Part shown: positions 7,461 to 16,353 of the stretch, piece by piece | How the letters are laid out: every line of letters begins with the position of its first letter | Position numbering within the stretch: position 1 is the stretch's first letter | Assembly (NCBI RefSeq): GCF_900112585.1 | Contig: NZ_FOLY01000001.1 | Location: forward strand, 434,001 to 498,000 | Direction of reading: 5' to 3' | Origin: Kushneria avicenniae | Lineage (GTDB): Bacteria > Pseudomonadota > Gammaproteobacteria > Pseudomonadales > Halomonadaceae | Length of the DNA stretch: 64,000 nt | Position numbers and translations under genes: made by a program | Notes under the pieces: generated by a model | Database searches by the model: none | Told to the model about the DNA's origin: nothing | The model's input: only the letters and a program-made list of their open reading frames with translations

Positions 7461-8654
7461 ATGAGTCATGGCAACACAACGGCATCGTCCGACAGTTTTT
7501 CCGACGTCACCCATTGGAGTGCCGTTTTCGCATTCGCCTTCAGCGTCGCGGTCGTCGTCATCACAGAGCTTTTGCCCGTCAGTCTGCTCTCCCCCATGGC
7601 GGAGGATCTCGCCATCAGCGAAGGCATGGCCGGCCAATCGATGACCGCCACGGCACTGGTCGCCGTAGTGTCGAGCCTTTTGATCACACGCGTCACGAAA
7701 GGCATCGACCGGCGCCATGTCATACTGGCCTTCTCATTGATTCTGACCCTGTCGAACGTGCTGGTCGTGTTTGCCGGTAATTTCGCGGTATTGACCCTGG
7801 GTCGGCTGCTGCTCGGTGTGGCACTGGGTGGCCTCTGGTCCATGGCCCCTTCTCTGACCATGCGTCTCGCGGCGCCCTCGAAGGTGCCCCGCGCCCTGTC
7901 GATCGTTTTCGGTGGCCTGTCGGTAGCGCTGGTACTGGCGGCGCCACTGGGCAGTTATCTTGGCACGCTCATCGGCTGGCGCGGCGTCTTTGCCGGAGCC
8001 GCAGTACTTGGCGTGATCTGCGCGATCTGGCAATGGCTGTCGATGCCCGGCATGCCTTCGACCCGGGTCAATACGCTCTCCGACCTTTGGCAGGTGGCCA
8101 GACACCCCCGAATGAGAATCGGGATCGTGGCGCAATTTTGCGTCTTTGCCGGCCAGTTCTCCTTTTTCAGCTACATGCGCCCCTTCTATGAAAGCTGGGT
8201 CGGGCTCGAAAGCCACCACCTGTCACTGATCTTTCTGGCCTTTGGCGTTGCCAACTTCATCGGCACCTCATTCTCATCGCGCGTCATCGAGGCCAATCTC
8301 AAGGGCACTCTGGTCGTGGCACCGCTCATCATTGGCGCCTGCGCCCTCGGGCTGGCGCTGTTTGGCACCCACATCGGCTGGATGATCCTGCTCACACTGA
8401 TCTGGGGCTTCGTGTTCGGCACCGTTCCTGTCGGCTGGTCCACCTGGGTGACGCGTCACTTCGCCAACGACCCGGAAAACGCCGGCGGACTGCAGGTCGC
8501 CACCATTCAGTTCGCCAACATGACCGGCGCAGCCCTCGGCGGCTACCTGCTGACGGTCGGCAACGCCACCACTCCGGTCCTGCTGGCGGGCGTCCTGATG
8601 CTGGTCACGTCGTTGATCGTGGCAATGAAGATCCATCCCGATTCGCGGACGTGA
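7461..8654 (+). CDS. MFS transporter, DHA1 family (sugar/purine efflux-like)
   Basis: A 397-residue inner-membrane protein with 12 predicted helices. It shows the DHA1 signature in helix 1 (I-T-E-L-L-P-V-S-L-L) and the conserved L-G-R-L-L-L-G-V-A-L-G-G-L-W-S in helix 4, as in SetA/NepI/PbuE-like exporters. It probably exports a small metabolite or drug using proton-motive force. The gene stands alone, convergent with a LysR gene at 8901. Its C-terminus is short and polar (K-I-H-P-D-S-R-T). Confidence 0.87.
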   Translation: MSHGNTTASSDSFSDVTHWSAVFAFAFSVAVVVITELLPVSLLSPMAEDLAISEGMAGQSMTATALVAVVSSLLITRVTKGIDRRHVILAFSLILTLSNVLVVFAGNFAVLTLGRLLLGVALGGLWSMAPSLTMRLAAPSKVPRALSIVFGGLSVALVLAAPLGSYLGTLIGWRGVFAGAAVLGVICAIWQWLSMPGMPSTRVNTLSDLWQVARHPRMRIGIVAQFCVFAGQFSFFSYMRPFYESWVGLESHHLSLIFLAFGVANFIGTSFSSRVIEANLKGTLVVAPLIIGACALGLALFGTHIGWMILLTLIWGFVFGTVPVGWSTWVTRHFANDPENAGGLQVATIQFANMTGAALGGYLLTVGNATTPVLLAGVLMLVTSLIVAMKIHPDSRT

Positions 8655-8900
8655 GCGTGCGAATCATGGACCTTCCTGCCGTTAAGGTAAGCACCTTCGG
8701 AGGCATTTCGAGTGATGACAACGAGTCAGCTCCGGCCTGCTGGCCAGGAGTGACCTTACGAATCCACGCCGAGCTACTGCCGGTCAGTCTGCCGAGCCGG
8801 ATGACCCGCGAGCTCTTCACCCCTACAGACGTGGCCGGACAGATGGCCTCGATCATCGCGCCGCGGCGAACCAACCAAGCCGGGCGCTTTGTGGACACAC

Positions 8901-9821
8901 TCAAGGCGCGAAACCGGAATCCCCACGGCTGGCCAGGCGCTCCAGCAGGTCGATGACCACGCGTACCCGGGGTGGCAGAAACGCGCTCTTCGGCCAGACA
9001 GCATGAATCGGCAGCTCGCAGCCGTCGACGTCTTCCAGCACCGGGATCAACCGGCCGTCGTGCAGATACTCGCCGACCAGCCAGGTCGGCATCTGGATCA
9101 CGCCGCAGCCAGCCAGTGCCGCCGCCAGCATGCTCTCGCCGTCGTTGAACTGGTGGCGCACACGCAGGGCCTGACGCGTCACTTCCCTCTCTGGCGTGTG
9201 AAAGACCCAGCTGGAGGTCGCGGCGCGCGGCGGCCCCACGATGCAATCGTGGTAGCGCAAATCCTCGGGTGACGCGATCGCGGCGCTCTGCCCGAGATAG
9301 GCCGGCGCCGCACAGGTCACCAGCCGCTCCGTTCCCAGCCGCCGGGCGACCAGGTCACCGTCATCGTCCAGCTCGCCGATACGCACGGCCAGATCCAGAC
9401 CTTCGGCCACCAGATCGAGCGTGCGTTCGGTCAGCGAGACGCAGAGATCGAGCCCCGGGTGACATCGGGCCAGCTCGAACAGACTCGGCAGCACATGACG
9501 TCGGCCGAACGCGGCCGGCATGGTGATACGCACGCGCCCAAGGGGATCGGCGACATCGGAGGCCAGCGCGGCCTCCATCTCGTCGAGCTCGCCGATCGCC
9601 TGGCGACAAGCGCCCAGATAGGCTTTGCCTTCGGGCGTCAGCGAGATCTGCCGCGTCGTACGATGCAGCAGCTTGAGGCCGATGCGGGCTTCCAGCCGCG
9701 AGACACTCTTGGCCACGCCGGAGGGCGTCATCCCGAGCGTTCTGGCCGCCGCGGTGAAACTGCCGGCCCCCGCCGAGGCCACGAACGCCTCGATCCCCGA
9801 GAAGCGGTCACCAGCATTCAT
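8901..9821 (-). CDS. LysR-family transcriptional regulator
   Basis: A 306-residue LysR protein: winged HTH at residues about 6-65 (A-F-V-A-S-A-G-A-G-S-F-T-A-A-A, then V-S-R-L-E-A-R-I-G), then a periplasmic-binding-like effector domain with F-G-R-R-H-V-L-P and L-D-L-A-V-R-I-G-E-L. The start at 9821 is supported by GGAGG about 7 nt upstream; the longer frame upstream has no family similarity. It is closely related to the LysR protein at 18617. It may regulate the divergent PQQ dehydrogenase or the convergent MFS gene, and the sequence does not decide. Confidence 0.9.
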   Translation of the reverse strand: MNAGDRFSGIEAFVASAGAGSFTAAARTLGMTPSGVAKSVSRLEARIGLKLLHRTTRQISLTPEGKAYLGACRQAIGELDEMEAALASDVADPLGRVRITMPAAFGRRHVLPSLFELARCHPGLDLCVSLTERTLDLVAEGLDLAVRIGELDDDGDLVARRLGTERLVTCAAPAYLGQSAAIASPEDLRYHDCIVGPPRAATSSWVFHTPEREVTRQALRVRHQFNDGESMLAAALAGCGVIQMPTWLVGEYLHDGRLIPVLEDVDGCELPIHAVWPKSAFLPPRVRVVIDLLERLASRGDSGFAP

Positions 9822-10319
9822 ACCTGCGCCTCCACCGTTTGCGATCCCGGGACGACGACCGCATAGACTCGGCCGCTTTCTTCTCTGCGACGCCGCTCGT
9901 GACATCGACCGTGACATCGATCACGACAAGCAAGCTGTACCACGCTGCCTGTTTCGCCTGTCTTGCCATGGATCGATTCGATCTGCGCGTACATCATGTC
10001 ATTCCCTGGTCGATTCTCGCCGATGCAGCACCAGCGCCGATCTGCGGGGCCCATCATAGCGTCGGAGCCAAGTTCCGAGACGCTCGCCGCCACACAACTT
10101 TCGTCGCAAAGCATTGCCGACTTCCAGGACAAAGGCTTTTTCCCGCCATCCCGATTATCGATCGCCACGGTTGCGTTAGCCTTCCCGGTGGCCTCTCGTG
10201 CCGGGACGGGAAACCCCAGCCGGCATCGCAGCACCCCCTCTCGAATCAGAAACCATCGGGTACCCGACAGCGGAGGGGCCTTGCGGGTCGACGACCGATG
10301 GCGCAAGCAAGGAATCATT
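9822..10319. other. 498-nt divergent control region between the LysR gene and the PQQ dehydrogenase
   Basis: No convincing gene is present. The frame of the dehydrogenase is open upstream of 10320, but that stretch has no membrane segments and no family similarity, and a good AAGGA lies directly before 10320. The region contains a 12-bp-period direct repeat at 9898-9926 close to the LysR start, and it presumably holds both promoters. Confidence 0.45.
9898..9926. repeat. direct repeat, possible regulator-binding site upstream of the LysR gene
   Basis: CGTGACATCGA occurs at 9898-9908 and again at 9910-9920 with a 12-bp period, followed by TCACGA, which is inverted relative to the start of the repeat unit. 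It lies 77 bp upstream of the LysR start codon. The function as an operator is inference. Confidence 0.35.
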
Positions 10320-12755
10320 ATGACAAGGGAACCTTCGGGACCGGCGCGCAAAGCCGTCGCCCTGGCCGGTATCGTGCTGTTCGCGATCGGCCTGGTACTG
10401 GCGATCGGCGGCGCTCGCCTCGCCATGCTCGGCGGCTCGCTCTACTACGTGATTGCCGGCGTCGTGCTGGCACTCTCGGGCATCCTGATCTTCCAGCGTC
10501 GCCCTTCAGGCGCCGTGCTGTTCTTCGCCTACTTCATCGCCACCCTGATCTGGGCACTGACCGAGGCGGGTCTTGCCTACTGGCCGTTGATGCCAAGATT
10601 GGGCATCCCACTGGTGCTCTGCGTGCCGGTGCTGCTGTCGCTGCCGACGATCTTCCCCGGTCGCGCCGGTATCGGCAGGCCGGCCGTCACGCGCACGCTG
10701 GCCGGCGCCACCGCAGTTTTCTGCGTCGTGCTGATCGGCTTCGCCTTCCAGCCCCATGGCATGATCACGCCCGATGACGACGCCCCGGCCGCCGAGGCTG
10801 GTGGCAACCTGGCGCAGCCCCAGTGGGATGAATGGCGCAGCTATGCCCAGTCGCCCACCGGCGTACGTTACTCCCCGGCCAATCAGATCACGCCGGACAA
10901 CGTCGACGCGCTGGAAGTGGCCTGGACCTTCCGCACCGGCGACGTCCCTCAATTCCCTTATGCCGACCAGGCCACGCCACTGGAAGTCGGCGGCGTCGTG
11001 TATACCTGCACGCCAAGCAGCCAGGTCTTCGCACTGGATGCCGACAGCGGTGAGCCGATCTGGCATCACGACCCCGAGTCGCGCACCATCAGCACCCACC
11101 CGCGCTGCCGTGGCGTCGGTTACTTTGACGCCGACACCGCGGACAACCTCGTGCCGCGCGACGCAGCGGCGGCCGGCGTATCGATGACGCCAGCCATCGA
11201 CGAACGACTGGCCGATGCCAGCTGCACGCAGCGCATCCTGCTGACCACCAACGATGCCCGCCTTCAGGCCATCGATGCCAGCACCGGCGAGCTCTGCGAG
11301 ACCTTCGGCGATCGCGGCACGGTGGATCTGCAGCTGCATCTGGATAACCCCGAGCCGGACTGGTACACCGCCACCTCCGCGCCGGCGGTATTCGGCAACC
11401 TGGTGATCGTCGGCGGCTGGGTCAGCGACGGCATCCATCGCGGCGCCGAACCCTCGGGCGTGGTGCGCGCCTTCAACGTGGAGACCGGCGCCCTGGTCTG
11501 GGCGTGGGATGCCGGCGACCCTGACACCCACGGCCTGCCCGAGGATGGCGAATACACCCACGACTCGCCCAACATGTGGTCTCACCCATCCTTCGATGAA
11601 AAACTGGGCTTGCTGTACATGCCGGTGGGCGGCACCATACCCGACTACTGGGGTGTCGGCCGCAACCCCGAGTCGGAGAAGCGCGCCACCTCGGTTGTAG
11701 CGGTCGATATCGCCACCGGCCACGAACGCTGGGTATTTCAGACCGTCCATCACGATCTGTGGGACTACGACGTCTCGCCGACGCCGGCACTCTACGACAT
11801 TCCTGATGGCGAGGGCGGCACGATTCCAGCTCTTGCCCAGGCGACCAAAATGGGCGAAATTTTCCTGCTCGACCGTCGCACTGGCAAGCCCATCACCGAG
11901 GTCGAGGAAGTTCCGGTACCGCAGACCGCCGTGCCCGATGAGCATCCCTCACCGACCCAGCCCGTGTCGACGGGCATGCCGAGAATCGGCGGCGGCTCTC
12001 TCTCCGAGACGGACATGTGGGGCATGACCCTGTTCGATCAGCTGGCCTGCCGCATCAAATTCAATGAGCTCCACTACAAAGGCTCCTACACACCCACGTC
12101 GACACAGCAGACGCTGCACTACCCCGGCGTGCTGGGCGGCATGAACTGGGGCGGTGTATCGATCAACCCGACCAAAGACTATCTGCTGGTCAACGATATT
12201 CGCATTGGCCAGCTGGTCGAGTTCCTGCCGCGGGAAGAGGCCGATGCCTTCGAAGCCACGCATTCGGGCGGACAGGAAGAAGGGCTCGACTACATGCCGG
12301 CGCGCAACACGCCTTACGGCATCAATCGCGAGCGCTTCGTGTCACCGCTGGGCGTGCCGTGTAACACACCGCCGTTCGGCACGCTGACTGCGATCGACCT
12401 GAAGACCAGGAAGATCGTCTGGCAACGCCCGATGGGCACCGTTGAGGAGACCGGCCCGCTGGGCCTGCGCACTGGTCTGCCGATTCCGCTGGGCATGCCG
12501 ACACTGGGGGGTTCCATGACGACGCAGTCCGGACTGGTGTTCTACGCCGGCACGCTGGACTTCTACCTGCGCGCCTTCGACATCGACACCGGCAAGGAGG
12601 TCTGGAAGGCCCCGCTACCGGTTGGCGCCCAGGCAACTCCGATGACCTACACATCACCGGAGACCAGCCGCCAGTACGTGGTGGTGTCCGCCAGTGGCGC
12701 CTCCGGCTCCGCCGAGGTCGGCGACTACGTCATCGCCTACGCTCTACCCGAGTAA
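10320..12755 (+). CDS. membrane-bound PQQ-dependent dehydrogenase, glucose/quinate/shikimate family
   Basis: An 811-residue quinoprotein close to the size of E. coli Gcd (796). The N-terminal 150 residues hold about five transmembrane helices, followed by a periplasmic eight-bladed propeller. Recognisable family segments are Q-T-V-H-H-D-L-W-D-Y-D, D-M-W-G-M-T-L-F-D-Q-L-A-C-R and, near the end, G-A-Q-A-T-P-M-T-Y followed by Y-V-V-V-S-A-S-G. It oxidises a sugar or cyclic polyol in the periplasm and passes electrons to ubiquinone. The start at 10320 has AAGGA at 10309-10313 and directly precedes the first helix. Substrate (glucose versus quinate) cannot be fixed by reading. No PQQ-biosynthesis gene is in the window. 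Confidence 0.93.
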   Translation: MTREPSGPARKAVALAGIVLFAIGLVLAIGGARLAMLGGSLYYVIAGVVLALSGILIFQRRPSGAVLFFAYFIATLIWALTEAGLAYWPLMPRLGIPLVLCVPVLLSLPTIFPGRAGIGRPAVTRTLAGATAVFCVVLIGFAFQPHGMITPDDDAPAAEAGGNLAQPQWDEWRSYAQSPTGVRYSPANQITPDNVDALEVAWTFRTGDVPQFPYADQATPLEVGGVVYTCTPSSQVFALDADSGEPIWHHDPESRTISTHPRCRGVGYFDADTADNLVPRDAAAAGVSMTPAIDERLADASCTQRILLTTNDARLQAIDASTGELCETFGDRGTVDLQLHLDNPEPDWYTATSAPAVFGNLVIVGGWVSDGIHRGAEPSGVVRAFNVETGALVWAWDAGDPDTHGLPEDGEYTHDSPNMWSHPSFDEKLGLLYMPVGGTIPDYWGVGRNPESEKRATSVVAVDIATGHERWVFQTVHHDLWDYDVSPTPALYDIPDGEGGTIPALAQATKMGEIFLLDRRTGKPITEVEEVPVPQTAVPDEHPSPTQPVSTGMPRIGGGSLSETDMWGMTLFDQLACRIKFNELHYKGSYTPTSTQQTLHYPGVLGGMNWGGVSINPTKDYLLVNDIRIGQLVEFLPREEADAFEATHSGGQEEGLDYMPARNTPYGINRERFVSPLGVPCNTPPFGTLTAIDLKTRKIVWQRPMGTVEETGPLGLRTGLPIPLGMPTLGGSMTTQSGLVFYAGTLDFYLRAFDIDTGKEVWKAPLPVGAQATPMTYTSPETSRQYVVVSASGASGSAEVGDYVIAYALPE

Positions 12756-12763
12756 CCCGATCT

Positions 12764-12788
12764 GCGAGCCGGCGCTCTGCCGGCTCGC
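12764..12788. terminator. bidirectional hairpin between the PQQ dehydrogenase and the convergent gene
   Basis: GCGAGCCGGC (12764-12773) and GCCGGCTCGC (12779-12788) form a perfect 10-bp stem with a 5-nt loop, just downstream of two convergent stop codons (12755 and 12794). The U-tract is poor (CTCCCTC). Confidence 0.6.
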
Positions 12789-12793
12789 CTCCC

Positions 12794-13519
12794 TCATATC
12801 CATTCAATCCGCCATAGGCTCGGATAACGACCTGTGCGCTCCGCGAACGACAGGCGCAGCGGTTGCATCTCGTCAGCAGACAGCTCCAGCGTCAACGCAT
12901 CGCCATCAAATCGTGTGATTCGAGCCTCGGCAAGCAACGCCAGGGGCAGCGTCGGTGTCAGTTTCGTCCAGTCACTCATTGCGTTGCGACCGAGCAGCTC
13001 CTGGCCTATTCGATCCGTCGTCCCACAGGCGGCGAGAAACCCCAGACGTGCCACGGCGGCCCTCAAACGGTTGTCGGCGAAACTATCCCGGTATTCACGC
13101 GCCGGGTTAGGCGCAACCGGCGTCTTCTGCAGACAGCGAAACACGGCGTTACCGTCGGCATCGAACACCACTTCGGCGCGATATTCGATGATCGCGCCAC
13201 CGAGGCTACCGTCCGACTGGGCAACGCGATAGTCGATCTCCATGGCCACCTCGGCGCTGTCCGCATCAAGCATCTGCCACTTCAATGCGTGAATAAAATG
13301 AGCGTCCTGCTCGTTGGGGACCTGTTGCAGCCATTGTCCCAGCCTGTCTCTTCCCGCCGCCAGCAGATGTGTGCCGGCATGCACCAGGCGTACTTCTGGC
13401 GTAAACAGCGCCAGATGCTGCTCGACGGGTTCGGTCTCTCCTTCAAAGAAGGCAAACCAGCGGTGGGCAATATCGCGAATGGCGTGCTCGCGCATCAGGT
13501 TCAGGGCGCGCTCTTCCAT
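12794..13519 (-). CDS. NTF2/SnoaL-like domain protein
   Basis: A 241-residue cytosolic protein whose first 130 residues look like a SnoaL/NTF2 cone fold: a starting helix (I-R-D-I-A-H-R-W-F-A-F-F-E-G), an F-T-P-E-V-R-L-V-H-A strand, then an anti-parallel sheet ending in the A-E-V-V-F-D-A-D-G-N-A-V-F-R strand. The remaining 110 residues resemble nothing I recognise. GAGGAG lies 7 nt before the ATG at 13519, so this start is preferred over 13540. Such folds serve as isomerases, dehydratases or non-catalytic ligand binders. It lies divergent from a luciferase-like monooxygenase, and two further SnoaL-like proteins lie within 3 kb. Confidence 0.6.
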   Translation of the reverse strand: MEERALNLMREHAIRDIAHRWFAFFEGETEPVEQHLALFTPEVRLVHAGTHLLAAGRDRLGQWLQQVPNEQDAHFIHALKWQMLDADSAEVAMEIDYRVAQSDGSLGGAIIEYRAEVVFDADGNAVFRCLQKTPVAPNPAREYRDSFADNRLRAAVARLGFLAACGTTDRIGQELLGRNAMSDWTKLTPTLPLALLAEARITRFDGDALTLELSADEMQPLRLSFAERTGRYPSLWRIEWI

Positions 13520-13738
13520 GGAATTCTCTCCTCGCATCAAATGACCGGCCGTTCAGGCTCCGGCATGGTCTACCGAGCCAATCAGTCTAGCGAGTCAAGG
13601 CCCTCGCGATTATGGCTTGACAGGATATTCTAAGCATCTTTCGAGCCAATTTATTCACCCATAAGACACAATCATACTGCACGCCGATCACATTTTTGGA
13701 CGCGGAGCGCCATTGGCTCCGCCGTTTCGGAGAGCGCA

Positions 13739-14740
13739 ATGAAAGAGAGTCACACGCCACTGTCCGTGCTTGATCTGATTCCCATTGGTGAGGGCTTCAC
13801 GCCCCGCGATGCGCTGACCAACAGCACACGACTGGCGCAGGCCGCCGAACAGGCCGGCTTTCTGCGCTACTGGGTGGCCGAGCACCACAACCTGATCGAT
13901 GTTGCCAGTGCGGCCACCTCAGTGGTGCTCAGTCATATCGGCGCGCGCACCTCGACCATCCGGCTCGGTTCCGGTGGCATCATGTTGCCCAATCACCCGC
14001 CGTTGATGATTGCTGAGCAATTCGGCACGCTGGAGTCCTTCTACCCCGGCCGCATCGATCTGGGGCTGGGACGCGCACCGGGTACCGATGGCGCGACGCT
14101 GAGAGCACTGCGCCGCGACCTGACGGCCAGCGGCCTCGATTTCCCGGAGATGCTCACCGAGCTGCAGGGCTATCTGGCCCCGCTGAAGCCCCAACAGCGT
14201 ATCAAGGCCATTCCGGGTGCCGGCCTCGACATCCCCCTGTGGCTGCTGGGCTCCAGCACCTTCAGTGCCCAGCTCGCGGCCGAGCGCGGCCTGCCGCTGG
14301 CCTTCGCGGCGCACTTCGCGCCGGATGCCATGTCGGCGGCGATCGCCACCTACCGCGCCCACTTCAAACCCTCGGCGCAGCTGGATGCCCCTTATGTCAT
14401 CGTCTGCGTCAACGCCGTGGCCGCCGAAACCCGGCGTGATGCCGAGCACCTTGCCACCACGGAGCTTCAGAAGTTTTACAACCTTGGACGCGGTGTCGAC
14501 ACGCTGCTGCCCAGACCGGTCGAGGACATGGATCGACTGTGGCATCCGATGGAAGCGCGCCAGATCCGCCATCAGCTACGCGAGTCCGCCTGGGGCACCG
14601 GCGAGCAGGTGAGCCAGCAACTGCGCGACCTGGTCCAGCGCACCGGCGCCGATGAAATCATGATCAACTCCTGGATTCATGATCCCGACGCCCGCATCGA
14701 CTCCCATCAGCGTATCGCCCGCGCCTGGTTTGGCGACTGA
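13739..14740 (+). CDS. LLM-class flavin-dependent oxidoreductase (bacterial luciferase-like)
   Basis: A 333-residue TIM-barrel flavoprotein of the luciferase-like monooxygenase superfamily, MsnO8-type: [11 protein letters not shown] at the N-terminus, R-Y-W-V-A-E-H-H-N near residue 41, [14 protein letters not shown], then [15 protein letters not shown]. It uses reduced FMN and O2, so it needs a flavin reductase partner; one is encoded at 759, although far away. GGAG precedes the ATG. The substrate is unknown. Confidence 0.88.
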   Translation: MKESHTPLSVLDLIPIGEGFTPRDALTNSTRLAQAAEQAGFLRYWVAEHHNLIDVASAATSVVLSHIGARTSTIRLGSGGIMLPNHPPLMIAEQFGTLESFYPGRIDLGLGRAPGTDGATLRALRRDLTASGLDFPEMLTELQGYLAPLKPQQRIKAIPGAGLDIPLWLLGSSTFSAQLAAERGLPLAFAAHFAPDAMSAAIATYRAHFKPSAQLDAPYVIVCVNAVAAETRRDAEHLATTELQKFYNLGRGVDTLLPRPVEDMDRLWHPMEARQIRHQLRESAWGTGEQVSQQLRDLVQRTGADEIMINSWIHDPDARIDSHQRIARAWFGD

Positions 14741-14764
14741 CGCGCTGCCCTTCAAACGATACAA

Positions 14765-14790
14765 GGCCCGGTCTATCCGGGTCTTTTTCT
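14765..14790 (+). terminator. rho-independent terminator after the LLM oxidoreductase
   Basis: A CCCGG/CCGGG stem (14767-14771 with 14777-14781), extended by G-T and G-C pairs, is followed by TCTTTTTCT. It ends the rightward transcript 25 nt after the stop codon. Confidence 0.8.
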
Positions 14791-14813
14791 GCCCCTTATC
14801 CCGAGTAAGTTAC

Positions 14814-15767
14814 ATGAGCCGACTCATCACCCGCACCGCGGCGCTGGATCTTTTACACCGTTTCACCCAAAGCTGGGCCGACAACGACTGGACAGCGCAA
14901 GAGGCCTTTATCAGCGCGGAGGTTGCACTACGCAGCGACCACAAGGGCCATCACCAGGGGCGCGACAGCGTCATTGCCCGGTTCGAGGAAGACGCTCGAG
15001 ATGACCAGCGCCTTGCCCTTGCCACCACCAACCATTACGTCACCGCCGACGGTCAAGGCCACGCCATGGTCAGTGCCTACGGCTACGGCGAGCTGTCACA
15101 GCCGCCCTCGCAGTCACCGGTCACTGCCTTCGGTCTTGTCATGCGGCTACAGCTGACCTGGTGCGGCGAGGACTGGAAGATCGACGACATTCTCCTCAGC
15201 GTCGTCTGGGCCGAAGGCGAAACGCAGCGCCTGGCCGGCTGGACATTGCCGCCGGGACAGCAGGGCTGGCGGCCGGGCGATGACGCACCGGTGATGGTCA
15301 GCGAACTCGATTCGCCCTGGGTTGCCATGCCCGACAATCGAATTCAGGCCAGCGAAGAAGAAAAAATTGCCGAGACCTATTCCCGCTACGCCTGGGGCAT
15401 TGATCAAAACGACATCACTCTGTTCAAAAGCACTTATACGCCAGCCGCGCGCGGTCTTTTTCCACCGCTGGGGCCGCTGAACGGTCTGCATGAGATCGTG
15501 GGGTCGCTGAAGGCCTTTCGGCGCCTGTGGCCCTGGATGCAGCACCACGGCGAACCGTTGAAGATCACGCTGGCAGACGATGGCCAGAGCGCCGAGATGT
15601 GGGTCGGCCGCCGCATTCCCGGGCGTTGGGTGGATGATGACGGCCAGCGTCTTTACGGTGCCCACTATCGGCTTGAACTGATCAAGGAGGACGGCCTCTG
15701 GAAGTTCAGCTGGAGCGAGTACGTGCCCGGCTGGTTCGGCGATGACAACATGCCGTTCACCTCGTAA
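14814..15767 (+). CDS. protein with two tandem SnoaL/NTF2-like domains
   Basis: A 317-residue protein made of two similar halves. Residues about 5-150 start with a helix containing A-L-D-L-L-H-R-F-T-Q-S-W-A-D-N-D-W and end in the W-K-I-D-D-I strand. Residues about 185-310 start with I-A-E-T-Y-S-R-Y-A-W-G-I-D-Q-N-D and end with W-K-F-S-W-S-E-Y. Each has the helix plus curved sheet of the NTF2-like fold (SnoaL_4 type). A fused tandem arrangement could form a pseudo-dimer in one chain. The 14814 start is chosen because the longer frame runs through the preceding gene and its terminator. No strong ribosome-binding site is seen. Function unknown. Confidence 0.68.
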   Translation: MSRLITRTAALDLLHRFTQSWADNDWTAQEAFISAEVALRSDHKGHHQGRDSVIARFEEDARDDQRLALATTNHYVTADGQGHAMVSAYGYGELSQPPSQSPVTAFGLVMRLQLTWCGEDWKIDDILLSVVWAEGETQRLAGWTLPPGQQGWRPGDDAPVMVSELDSPWVAMPDNRIQASEEEKIAETYSRYAWGIDQNDITLFKSTYTPAARGLFPPLGPLNGLHEIVGSLKAFRRLWPWMQHHGEPLKITLADDGQSAEMWVGRRIPGRWVDDDGQRLYGAHYRLELIKEDGLWKFSWSEYVPGWFGDDNMPFTS

Positions 15768-15799
15768 GCGATATCGGCGTCCTATCGATCAATACCACG

Positions 15800-15837
15800 A
15801 AAAACCCCGCCCTCAACACAATGAGTCCGGGGTTTTT
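15800..15837. terminator. bidirectional rho-independent terminator
   Basis: AAAAACCCCG (15800-15809) and CGGGGTTTTT (15828-15837) form a stem flanked by A and T runs on both sides, with an 18-nt loop. It separates the tandem-SnoaL gene from the convergent SnoaL gene. Confidence 0.85.
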
Positions 15838-15873
15838 GCAAGGTACAAAACGCATGAAGACATGAAACGTGTG

Positions 15874-16353
15874 TCAGTCAGCCTGCGACGGCCACACCAC
15901 ATCGAGCTTCGAATAAGCGATGCGCCATTCGCCGTCCACCCTTTGATACCGGTCGTGGTAGAGACCAAGCAGCAGCAGCGGATTTTTATCGACGCGCCCC
16001 TCATCATCGGTTTTTGATGCCGTCTCGAAATCGATCAGATAGCACTGCCCCTCGGCACTGTCGGCGCCGGTCAGGCGAATCTCGTGATTGGCGATGACGT
16101 GTACAAAGGGGTAATGCCCGCGCCCATCGCGATCAAACTGACGATAGGCGTCGCGCAGTCCTGCCTTGATCGCCTCGAGACCTTCCATCGCACCGACGGT
16201 CACTTCAAGCGAGGCGTCTTCGGTAAACACCCGGGACAGTCCGTCGATATTCCCACTGTCCAGGCAGCGGGAATAATCGTTTCGAAGCTGTCGAATCGCC
16301 TCGCGATCCAGAAGTTCGACAAGACGCGCCTGCTGATCATCATTCATGTTCAT
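15874..16353 (-). CDS. SnoaL/NTF2-like domain protein (SnoaL_4 type)
   Basis: A 159-residue single-domain NTF2-like protein: the N-terminal helix carries L-D-R-E-A-I-R-Q-L-R-N-D-Y-S-R-C-L-D-S-G, followed by F-T-E-D-A-S-L-E-V, H-V-I-A-N-H-E-I-R-L and a last strand R-I-A-Y-S-K-L-D-V-V-W. This layout is shared with aromatic-ring-hydroxylating dioxygenase beta subunits and polyketide cyclases, but no partner alpha subunit is near. Its start codon overlaps the stop of the upstream Old Yellow Enzyme gene by one base (TGATG), so the two are translationally coupled. Confidence 0.78.
   Translation of the reverse strand: MNMNDDQQARLVELLDREAIRQLRNDYSRCLDSGNIDGLSRVFTEDASLEVTVGAMEGLEAIKAGLRDAYRQFDRDGRGHYPFVHVIANHEIRLTGADSAEGQCYLIDFETASKTDDEGRVDKNPLLLLGLYHDRYQRVDGEWRIAYSKLDVVWPSQAD

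Noticed and set aside
8655-8900. Possible C-terminal remnant of a short-chain dehydrogenase between the MFS and LysR genes
   Set aside because: The plus-strand frame contains a stretch like the SDR tail (A-G-R-F-V-D), but no Rossmann or active-site residues, and the match is too short to support a pseudogene call.
10506-11945. 479-residue minus-strand frame opposite the PQQ dehydrogenase
   Set aside because: It lies entirely within a well supported gene and is explained by antisense codon bias.
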